Shown here: positions 54,720 to 64,000 of the stretch, in pieces
Position numbering within the stretch: position 1 is the stretch's first letter
Layout: each line of letters begins with the position of its first letter
NCBI GenBank assembly: GCA_028023455.1
Contig: JAQFVV010000276.1
Span: 186,001 to 250,000, forward strand
DNA length: 64,000 nucleotides
Reading direction: 5' to 3'
Origin: Epiperipatus broadwayi
Taxonomy: Eukaryota > Onychophora > Udeonychophora > Euonychophora > Peripatidae
Notes under the pieces: generated by a model
The model's input: only the letters and a program-made list of their open reading frames with translations
Databases searched by the model: none
Told to the model about the DNA's origin: nothing
Position numbers and translations under genes: made by a program

Positions 54720-55240
54720 ATGTCAAAGCATTGACCGGAAGCGACAAACAGAGATAAGATATAAGACTCAAGATGGTAAAAAAATAGAAAATGAAGTAGT
54801 AAATGATTTAGAAATTGTTGTTAAAGATCTTGATAAGATAAATGATCCTAACCCAAGATTTATTTTTTTCACATCAGGTATTGTTTGAGATAAGGGATGA
54901 TTCTCTTAAAACTAATATAGATATCTATTATAATAATAAAGAACAGAATCTTAGTCGGAATGATTTACAATTTATTTTAAAAGATCCACAACAAATAATT
55001 ATCTCTAATAATAGATTAAATTTTCAGTATTATATAATGCCTGAGACTGAAAATTATTTTATTAATATTGATTTAGAAGGATTAAATTTAAATACTTGTA
55101 GAATTAATCATGAAAATCAATCATTAACTTCCCAGATGAATATTTCAGAAATTCAAAAATGTCATACATTCCATAAGTTATGTAATACTTATGAAGGTCC
55201 ATTTACATTCATTAAACACATGAATGATAGTGCTTGATGA
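54720..55240 (+). pseudogene. LTR-retrotransposon pol fragment, mostly unrecognised, ending in integrase-like residues
   Basis: Frame 54682-54888 and, after a shift near 54880, frame 54842-55237 form one protein-like stretch (RQTEIRYKTQDGKKIENEVV ... IRDDSLKTNIDIYYNNKEQN). The last 20 residues, CNTYEGPFTFIKHMNDSA, match the integrase C-terminal segment at 55.85 kb (YNTYEGPYTIIKKAGPNA). The part before it is unknown to me. Its base composition is as AT-rich as its surroundings. Confidence 0.5.
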
Positions 55241-55649
55241 AAATAAGCACATATTATGGAAGGACTTTCAAGGGTTGTGACCATTTAAAAATGAAAATAG
55301 ACAATGAATAATGATTGAACCCATTATAGTTTGTTTAAAAAAAATGTATATATAGAAATTTTGATGACATAAATATTGATGTAGGAACTAGATATAGAAA
55401 AAAATAAATTAAACATGTATACACTTGCTTAATGAAATTTAATTTTTGGTTACTTGATCTAGAATAGGAAGTATACCAAATGGTTAATATTATAAGGTAA
55501 TAAAATGCCAACACAATTTATAAATTTATAAAGTAAAAATATACAATTATAGATGTATATGTATATAAGTATGTACAGGAAGAATACTTAATAGTCTTAA
55601 TGAAATATTCTCACCTATCTGACTACACTTTCATCAAATTATACCTATA

Positions 55650-55985
55650 TTATTTAAAAAATATAAACCTATAATTTATGAACCCGAAATAAATGGAGAA
55701 AATGATATTTTAAAGCTCATAAACAGCTTATTAAAATGGCAAGTAATAGAAATTGGAATAAAAAAATGTATTTATGAATTTAAAGTTGAAGATAAAGTTT
55801 TGATAAAGACTTTCCATTCCAGTAAACCATTAGAGAATAAATATTATAAATTCTACAACACATATGAAGGACCTTATACTATCATTAAAAAGGCTGGTCC
55901 AAATGCATTTTGGATTAACCCAGAAGGAGAGATTCGTGGTACATATAATTCATGAATTTTAAAACCTTATTTTGGCTGTTTATAA
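55650..55985 (+). pseudogene. Ty3/gypsy-type integrase C-terminal domain remnant
   Basis: This frame has no long start and reads FKVEDKVLIKTFHSSKPLEN, then KFYNTYEGPYTIIKKAGPNA, then RGTYNS-stop-ILKPYFG. It is the SH3-like integrase end that binds DNA, with the usual VGDKVL, GPY and LKPY landmarks. One in-frame TGA replaces a codon before ILKPYF. The core integrase and RT are not found upstream in recognisable form. Confidence 0.75.
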
Positions 55986-56484
55986 TGTTCTATAAAGAAA
56001 TAAAGTGAATATCAAGATAAGTATTGGGCAGTGTAAACCACATGGTTGTATATAAAAAAATGATCAATGTAAAAAAATAATAATTAAGAACAATAGCTTT
56101 GATGAGGGTATTCTTTAATGCCTTGAAATAAGTAAAAATAATAGAGTCAATTCATATAAATAAATGGATACTCTAATATTTATTTAGTCCTTTTCAAATC
56201 CATAAGCCTTAAAGAAGCAGGAATAAGGCTAATAAATATATTTGTGTTGTCCAAGAAGGAAACACATTATTTTATTTTATTTATTTTTTAAAATTTTAAC
56301 CATCAAAGTCCTTAATTTTTTAGCATTATCAAAAGAATAATATAGCCCAAGTATAAAGAAGATATAACTGTCAAAAATTATTCAACCCTTCATAAAATCC
56401 AAGTATAAATGTAATTAAATTATAAGAACATATTAAAATATTTGAAAGTGTTTAAAATTTTAACTTAAATTAAAATTTTAATTC

Positions 56485-56512
56485 CCAAAAGGAAGGGGAA
56501 ATATAAAAGAAA
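56485..56512 (+). promoter_or_regulatory. possible polypurine tract
   Basis: AAAAGGAAGGGGAAA is a 15-base purine run 500 bp after the integrase remnant. It is where a 3' LTR could have begun, but no LTR is identifiable beyond it. Confidence 0.3.
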
Positions 56513-56589
56513 CTTCCAGTTATTATTATTAATCTAACATACGTTTATCTCTAATGAAATTATTTATAAATATAAAATCTATTTGATTA

Positions 56590-56594
<5 letters not shown>

Positions 56595-56662
<68 letters not shown>
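56595..56662. repeat. interrupted (TA)n tract
   Basis: About 65 bp of TA repeat with one AAA interruption. Confidence 0.95.
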
Positions 56663-56665
<3 letters not shown>

Positions 56666-58490
56666 CTTTAAATAATATATATTTAATGTCAAGGTTTTGA
56701 GTAAATGTCAGAGAAGTTGAGAATATATATATATTAGATCTTAATATTTATTGAAACAATTAAGCATGAAATTGTAACAAAAACATGAGGAGATTCATTC
56801 GGTTTCTGATTATTAAAGAGAAGAAGAGAAAATCATTTCTCTTTAAATAACTTTTTATTTTATAAATATTACTGTTCAACATTTGAAATTAATTATTAAC
56901 TCTTCCAAATTAAGATAAATCTATGGATTAAAGATTATAAGAAAAATATTTTAAATTTTCTATTAAATCTTAAAGGGAATAGCAATATAAAAGAAAAGAA
57001 CATCTGTTTGAGTTTTTTGGAAACTACATTATTTTTAAAACTTCCTTATTCTTCAGATATACATAAATTTAAAGTAATTATATATATATAAAGAATATTA
57101 CAATGGGCAGTGAGTAGAATAATTGTTGTATCATAAAGGTTTTGAAACCAACTTACATGCTATTTTGAAATATTTTGAAATATTAGTTGTAAAGAACGTC
57201 TAATGATAATAGAAAAATGGAGAATAAGAACATCAACATTTGAAGAATATTTACTTTATTTTATATCAATCAAATCATTGGATATTATTAACAGTTTATC
57301 AATTAAGGACAAATAAATCATCATTATACCAATGGATTAATATACTTTGTAAAAGATCTTCATTAGGATTATGAACTACAGATTTAAATATCTACTCTTA
57401 ACTCTGGAAAATAAGTTTTTCTTTCTTTATTTATATATTATTTATAATAATGCTTATATTATTTTAATATGTTTATTTTTTTTTTCAAATTTGGCATCAC
57501 ATCATTATATCTTAATAGGAATATCTAAATTTAATATTAAACATAAATTGTAAGCTTGACATAATTCATCAAAAATTAGATGAAGGATATAAAAATGGTC
57601 ACTATTTAACAGATATTTAAAATAAGTTTATTATATTTATTATATAATATAATAAACATTAAATGTATTTTATTTATTATAAATGCATATAATATATAAG
57701 TTATACAATTGTAAATAGTACTTATATATTAATAATTATAAAATAATGGAATAAAGATTGTAAATAAATTAACGTTATATAAATTATTAGTTTTTGAATC
57801 TAGATATTGTTTTATATATCTGTTAATTTAAATTATATTCTTTAATTATGGTTTATCATAACATAGAATTTTATCATAGTGTATTAAATAGGAATATTAT
57901 TTATTAATATTTTATTATGGTAAAATTCATTCTTATTTATTTATTAATATTTTATTTATCTTTTACATTAGTTTTTTTATTGTTTATTACATATTGAGTT
58001 ATTAACTGGATCTCTTTGTCTAATCATTATTATATTATATTATATATATGTTAATATTATAAATATCATATGAATATTAATTATTAGTTAATGTTTATAT
58101 AAAGGCATATTAGATAATGACTTATTTTGAAATCATCCCTGAAAAAAGCTATTTGCAAATTCTCCATGAGTTTGAATATTGTGGCATAATGGTAACTGAA
58201 AAAGGGATGACAGATGGATTAACTAGTCTAAATTATATCAAAATTTATTTAAAAATTATTGAGCGAGCATAATAAAGATGGATGTAATCATGGAATTAGT
58301 ATTTCATCAATTCATTTCTAGCATTCTACCTGAAGACCCAAAGTCCGATTGTAGTGTAGTGCATATCCTCTTTCTGGTAAATTTAATCATCCTGTTATAT
58401 TTAACAAGACCAACTTAGACTTTAAATATAATTCATTCCATTATATATGGTGCATCAACTAGGGCGATTAAATATACTCGATTCCATTAT
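56663..58490. other. AT-rich stretch, no gene seen
   Basis: Only short low-complexity frames (for example 57371-57553). No structured repeat noticed. Confidence 0.5.
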
Positions 58491-58491
58491 A

Positions 58492-58560
<69 letters not shown>

Positions 58561-58562
<2 letters not shown>

Positions 58563-59019
58563 GATAGCAAATCTTCAAACTTTAATGAATAGGCATCAAA
58601 CTTCTCCATCCTCCAATTCTTCAGCCATCCATATCATTGAAAATCTGATGATGGAACATTTATTGCTTGTTGATACCAATCTTATTGTCACACCCATATT
58701 GACTTTGTCACTCTGACCCCTTAATATAAAACCTTAATATGACCCATTCACATATGTAGAAAGGGATGTGGAGAATACAGGCTGAATATGTATTTTTTTA
58801 AATTCTATCCATCCCTCTTCATTGTATTTAAATGGACATACTAAGGTTTTTTATGAGAGGGAGTGACTTAAAGTCATCATCAGTATGACAGTAAGACTGG
58901 TATCAATAAAAGCTTTGAGCATTGCAACATCAGATTTTGAATGATATGGATTACTGAAGAGTTAGAGGGTGGAGAAAATTGAAGCTTGTTCATAAAGTTT
59001 GAAGATTTTTTATTTTAAT
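58561..59019. repeat. inverted repeat of an unidentified element, TA-bounded
   Basis: Arms 58561-58773 and 58805-59019 are inverted and roughly 75% alike. Shared pieces include ACATCAGATTTTGAATGATA and AAAGTTTGAAGATTT. (TA)n lies outside both arms (58493-58559 and near 59038-59052). The organisation matches the PLE pairs, but no protein segment is recognised. Confidence 0.7.
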
Positions 59020-59341
59020 ATGAAATGACCACTGATTATATATATATATATAGAGAGAGAGAGAGCTTGAAAATCTGAGTTTAAATCCCATCTAAATACA
59101 TATATATATAATTCAAAAAAATCTATTCAACACAGTATTTAAATTTTAAATAAAATATATTTTTTTACCGGAAGTACTTTTGATTGTATCACTAACAATC
59201 TTTATCAATCATTAATTAGTACAAATCTACTCAAAACAAAAACTTATATTACCCATCATTCAATTCACTCAAATTTCCCATAATTATTATTTCATTTTAA
59301 AATACAGACATTATAATATATATATATATTAAAAGTCTAAA

Positions 59342-59672
59342 GCTAAACAAGTCAATAAAATACTCAAAATTATCCAAAAATAAAAACTAAACCTGACTAG
59401 CCAAAGAAATAAACTTCAAAACACAATCATTGCTTTTACTGCTACAAGCAGACTTCTCAAGTGTAAAAAACTAAAACATAACAAAAAATATATACTAACT
59501 ATTGCATGCAATTCCTAATTGTATCCCATACACTCTTAGTATTAAAAGAATTTTTAAACAAGTTAACTGCTTCAGAAACATAAGTTTGTTTTTTTTTATA
59601 ATAAAGATTCTTTCTTTTTATTTTATTTCTCTCAAAGAAGCCAACCATAGCCTCATCTTTTTGAAAGAATTA
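59342..59672 (-). pseudogene. PLE family C C-terminus and 3' UTR, minus arm
   Basis: The minus strand reads DEAMVGFFERNKIKRKNLYY, then VSEAVNLFKNSFNTKSVW and a stop at about 59502. This is the PLE segment after the nuclease (family A: DSEAINLMKTSFNIKGRW). The 3' UTR contains ACTTGAGAAG, CTGCT-TGT-AGCAG and a TAAAAG segment. Confidence 0.7.
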
Positions 59673-59680
59673 AAATAAAA

Positions 59681-59880
59681 AAAAGAATTAAAGAATCTTT
59701 ATTATTAAAAATTTATAATTCTAAAGCAATTAACTTGGCTAAAAGTTATTTTAATATTAAGGATATATGGAATGTTCTCGGGAATTTAGTCTTTTATGCT
59801 TGAGATGTCTGCTTAAAGTAGTGAAACCATTGGTTGTGTTTTAGAAATTATTTCTTTGACTAGTCTGATTTAGTTTTAAA
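59681..59880 (+). pseudogene. PLE family C C-terminus and 3' UTR, plus arm
   Basis: The plus strand reads NSKAINLAKSYFNIKDIWNV to a stop near 59801, with stops earlier in the frame. The 3' UTR has GCTTGAGATG, the hairpin CTGCT-TAA-AGTAG, then TGAAACC. It is joined head to head to the minus arm within about 10 bp. Confidence 0.7.
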
Positions 59881-59951
59881 TGAGGGGAAATGAAAAATGA
59901 ATTGAACTTGGAGAGACCTTCATCCTGCAGTGGATTGATAATGGTTGATGA

Positions 59952-60058
<107 letters not shown>

Positions 60059-60097
60059 TAAATAAAGTGACCATTAATTAAAACAAAATTGTAATTA

Positions 60098-60320
60098 TAA
60101 TAAAAATAATAAATTTAATGTTAATAAACTATTATAAATAATCCTTAAATTCACAGAAGTACTTTTGGTTAATTTCTTAAATCTGCCTCAACTGCCATTA
60201 AATTAAAATACAAAACAAAAACAAAGCAGAAGCAAACGTCATCAATTCAAATCCCATGAATCTCTTATATTAATATTAGCAGTTTGTCTATTTATTAAAT
60301 GCATTTTATTTCTATTTATA
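60098..60320 (-). pseudogene. PLE (family B-like) C-terminus and 3' UTR, minus arm
   Basis: The minus strand reads NRNKMHLINRQTANINIRDS and a stop near 60233, matching LINRQTANIKINELW of family B. The 3' UTR extends left to the TA tract. Confidence 0.65.
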
Positions 60321-60340
60321 GAAATTAAGGAGGCAATTTT

Positions 60341-60565
60341 TATAAATAGGAATAAAATGCATTTAATAAATGGAAAAGCTGCTAACATTAAAATACAAGA
60401 TTTGTGGGATTTGAACTGATGACATTTGCTTCCGCTTTCTTTGTTTGTTTGTTTTTTAATTTAATGGCCGTTGAGGCAGGTTTAAGAAATTAACCAAAAG
60501 TACTTATATGGATATAAGGATTGTTTATAATAGTTTATTACCATTAAATTTATTATTTTTATTAT
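60341..60565 (+). pseudogene. PLE (family B-like) C-terminus and 3' UTR, plus arm
   Basis: The plus strand reads INRNKMHLINGKAANIKIQD and a stop near 60420. It pairs with the minus arm across a 20-bp spacer (60321-60340); arms next to the spacer are GCATTTTATT-CTATTTATA. The tail contains CGTTGAGGCAGG, then a TTTAAGAAATTAA hairpin and ACCAAAAGTACTT. Confidence 0.65.
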
Positions 60566-62030
60566 ATATATAGTACCGTTTATTTATATATGGTACAAAT
60601 ATATTGGCATTTGGTAAAAGCTAAGGTAAAGATAAATTTAGTGATCTTATTAAAAAGACACAATTAATTTTTTTTTTAGTTTGTATAATTTATTTTTTTT
60701 AAATGTACAATGAAAGTTAAATTTTTCGTCCACATTTTTTTTATCTAATTAAAAATAAAAGTAAAAATTGGAAAGAACAAAAGACACACAAATTACTAAT
60801 CCAGATAAGCTAAAAGAAAAATATTTTTAGCTAATTAAAGATGCAGAATTATGCTAAAAAAATAAAGACTTTGTAACTGAAAAATATAAAAGAATGCACT
60901 GGATTAACTCCACATATTTTTGACAAAAACAAAAGGTATGTGCAGAAATCTGAAAACTGGATCTCAAGTATAAAACGCAATAGACCAGTTTGATCAACAT
61001 CTTGTCTTGTCTGTTTTTTATGATTGGTCCTGGATAACAAAAATATATCCAGGACCACTCTATGCTGAAATACTTCTGCATGTTGGAGTGGAATGAGGCT
61101 TTTGCTGACATTGTCCTGAAGACAGACACCAAAAAAGCTTTCTTGACTAACCATTGGGATAGACCAAGATCAACTTATAACCGATGGACAAGCTCATTCT
61201 CCCACAGAAAAAAAAATATGCATAGTAATCTACAATCTTCATGAACTCGCTAAACTTACCTGTAAGTTAAGATTCCTATCCTGATTGTGACTAAATTAAG
61301 TGTTTGCAAACGATTCTTAAAAATAAGCTTAAAATAATCCCAATAGAGACATTAATTTTATCATTCAAGAGACTTTCCTTTTAAAAAACTTTCTAGAAGA
61401 AATTTGTTTACCTAAAACCTTTAATTGTTTAACTGTTTAATTAATTGAATTATATCTGAATTAGTATGTGTGCTTTTCAATTAATTAATAATTTAACTTT
61501 AAACATTTTAATTTATTAGAATAAAATAATTATTTCTAAGATCAACTTTTCATTGTACGTTATTGATGATTATTATTAAATTTATTAATATTAGTTTATT
61601 AAGATTTGACAGTATAATTTACCTTTGCCAATATTTGTTGACTAAGCTTTAGAAATAATAATATCTAGAAAATAATCTTAGTTACGGTAAAATATGACAC
61701 CGATTCTTTTAAAATCATTTTCTTTTTTATTTACGATGTGCGATGTGATGGATTTCAGTGAATTCTTACATGAATCCTGGTGCCCTGATAAAAATAAATA
61801 AAAGGCTGATTCTTCCATTAGTGTAAGTTGAAATAGTTGGTAGGCCAGTTAATCTAGAAATATAGCTATGTTTTATAGAAATATGAATGAAATATTCATA
61901 TTTTCTGTATTCATAGCTTGATTAACCTTTACAAAATTTATAATGTGTAAAAGAAGGCCTACCAGATCTATCAAAATGAGGAAAATGTTACAATATATAT
62001 ATATATATATATATGCACACACACACAAGA
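60566..62030. other. stretch without recognisable gene; one strong hairpin
   Basis: TGGTCCTGGATA (61025-61036) and TATCCAGGACCA (61046-61057) form a 12-bp stem with a 9-nt loop. Frames on both strands across 60849-61244 are open but unrecognised. A (TA)n(CA)n run lies at 61993-62027. Confidence 0.5.
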
Positions 62031-62748
62031 CAATGCTATAAATTTTCAATAGTACTACCTGTATTTAGAAACACAAAGTCTGAATCATAAGACTTGTAAA
62101 GGAAATCTTCTTAACTAATAGATTGCAAGTTCTTAAGTATATTGATTCTATAACTATTCTAAATGCATGCATTAATTTAAATAAGCTTAGATTTTAACAG
62201 CTATTAAACAAACATTTACCTGTTTCCATACAAAGGACAATTAATAAATAATCAGCTCTAAACAAAACTATATAAGAATAAACTCAAGATTGCATAGTGA
62301 TAAATGAAACTCAAATATAGTAATTGAATACAAACCAATGCTAGATTTGTAATTTACCTCACTTGCATGTTTTAGACTTTGTATTTCTAAATACAGGTAG
62401 CACTGTTCAAACTTTCTAACATTGATTTTCTTCATTTTTTTATATTTGAGATTCATTTAGCATTTTGCATTTTTAAATTTATTTTTATGTAGTTATGTTT
62501 GGAGGTTTTTTAATTAAATTAATTATTTATTAATTGTGCTTTATATATAGAATTTGTAATATGTTTGTTTAATAGCTTTTAAAATGTAAGCTTGTTTAAA
62601 TTAATACTTGCATTTAAAATAGTCATGAAATCAATATACTGAAGAACTTGTATCCTATTAGGTAAGAGAATTTCTTTTTACATAGGTTGTATGGTTCAGA
62701 CTTTACATTTCTAAATACAGGTAGTATTATTGAAATTTTCTAGCATTG
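62031..62748. repeat. three copies of a ~51-bp unit, one inverted
   Basis: 62374-62424 and 62698-62748 are direct copies (AGACTTTG-ATTTCTAAATACAG and onward). 62031-62081 is inverted. The outer TA/CA run at 61993 suggests a decayed inverted element. Confidence 0.65.
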
Positions 62749-62807
62749 CTTGTATTCATTTACTATCTTTGAGTTTCAATTAATGTTATGCAATCTTTAT
62801 TATATAT

Positions 62808-64000
62808 TGTAACGATATATAAATATGTCGTTACATTAATTTAAAATAAAAACTTAAAAGTTCGCAAATAAAAGTAAAGAAACTAAACGCTAAAATTAAA
62901 ATGTTTGTTAAACGTATATATATTTGCACAGATGCTAAACTTTAAAAATATTTTTTTTAATAAATAAAAAAAGGTATTTGAATGTATTTTTTTTTATAAA
63001 AAAAGATTTAAGTATAAAAATAGTTTAAAAAAGAAATAACGTAAGTAAAAATAAAAACAGGTATTAATTAATTCCTGTAATCTATAAATGGAAATGATTG
63101 TTTATTAATTATCCAAAAGCTGTCTAATTAAAAAGTCAGAGAGTAAATTAGATAAGAGAATAAAGAGATTTTAGCTTGACCAATGGAAGCACCAAGCCTC
63201 AGCCCAGACCCGAACAAAAATTTGGATTAGTGACGTCTTTGTTCATTCAATCTGGAGATTTACTATAAAAAGGGAAATACAGTTTTTTTGGACAGTTCCA
63301 GCGTTGTGTGTTTGAGAGATGTGGTAGGACGCACATACCACACTCTCTATTTAAAAAGAAAAATGAAAAGACTGTGATACCTTGAACCAGCTATTGCCAT
63401 CTCCAGAACATTATCTTCCAATGGAGGCATCGTGGGAATTAAAAGCAGAAACCTGGACTCTTCTACCATAAGCTATATGAAATGAACAATTATTAAAATC
63501 AATTAAGGACTTTCGTCAAGTTTTATAAATTGATAAACAAGCCAACTTAAATGTTAAAACGGACTCTTATCTGACTTTTGTAAGTTTTTAAATCAAATTA
63601 ATAATGTTTAATTTTATATGTTTTCCGATTGATAAACATCATTTCCATTCTTTTTTTTTCTTATTGTAAAGATTATTTAAATGCATGAAATTTAAGTTGT
63701 TTATAGACGCTTGCATGGATTCGTTCGCGGTTAATTATATTTTGGTTTTCATATTTGATCAAAATATATAGACATTCGATAAATAATGATACCATACGGT
63801 ATCTAAAATGTATTTATTCGGATGTCTTTTAAGTTATTGGTGACAACGCAAGTATCTTATGGTGAATACTATTGGGTTACTTATAAATTTCCCTCTGTGA
63901 TTGTCGGTATCAATAATTTTGTATTTTGATCATTTATGTTTATTTTGAAATGTTTTTGACCGTGGAATCTATGTAATTGATCTATACCCAACATTTTTAA
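62808..64000 (+). mobile_element. LTR of family S, plus copy, cut by window edge
   Basis: Begins TGTAACGATATATAAATATG and follows 50515-51720 closely for 1.2 kb to the end of the window. It has the TATA box (63264-63271) and the leader hairpin (about 63312-63348). Whether it is solo or part of a full element cannot be told. Confidence 0.75.

Overview
This window is a stretch of very A+T-rich (by eye roughly three quarters A+T), repeat-dense nuclear DNA from an animal, most likely an invertebrate. The case rests on Penelope-like retroelements (PLEs) with a GIY-YIG endonuclease, a non-LTR retrotransposon, LTR elements with TG...CA termini and long AT, GATA, ATT and ACT microsatellites. I cannot name the taxon. 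I see no convincing host gene, no rRNA, no functional tRNA and no CRISPR array. Nearly every long open frame is a decayed transposon gene or a translated microsatellite.

Layout. 1-1.8 kb: a frameshifted PLE (reverse transcriptase plus GIY-YIG), followed by a TA tract and a 180-bp near-perfect palindrome. 2-9.6 kb: AT-rich DNA with hairpins, a (GATA)41 array and promoter-like sequence. 9.6-11.2 kb: a broken non-LTR retrotransposon. 11.8-14.2 kb: an element with terminal inverted repeats that holds five and a half nearly identical copies of a 359-bp satellite. 15.6-16.6 kb: an inverted repeat carrying two hammerhead-ribozyme-like motifs. 17.5-18.4 kb: a head-to-head pair of PLE 3' ends. 23.0-36.97 kb: a nested structure, in which a head-to-head PLE dimer has an 11.1-kb LTR retrotransposon inserted in the 3' UTR of its minus-strand copy. 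43.5-45.1 kb: another head-to-head PLE pair and a second palindrome. 45.1-52.6 kb: two solo LTRs of about 2.1 kb in opposite orientation, with a third copy running off the right end (62.8-64.0 kb). 54.7-56 kb: two remnants of an LTR-retrotransposon integrase C-terminus. 58.5-60.6 kb: three more inverted pairs, at least two of them PLE 3' ends.

How it fits together. Runs of (TA)n bound almost every insertion: PLE pairs, solo LTRs, palindromes, the satellite-bearing element and the nested LTR retrotransposon. TA tracts therefore look like a common landing site, a by-product of insertion, or both. PLE copies whose 5' junction is visible are always joined head to head at a 5' truncation point. 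Their 3' UTRs share a hairpin set between a TTGA-type and a GAAA-type single-stranded motif, which looks like a worn hammerhead ribozyme. The 11.1-kb LTR element has lost most of pol. It keeps 3.7-kb LTRs, a coiled-coil gag-like region, a 16-residue tandem-repeat frame and the last residues of an integrase, so it resembles a non-autonomous derivative.
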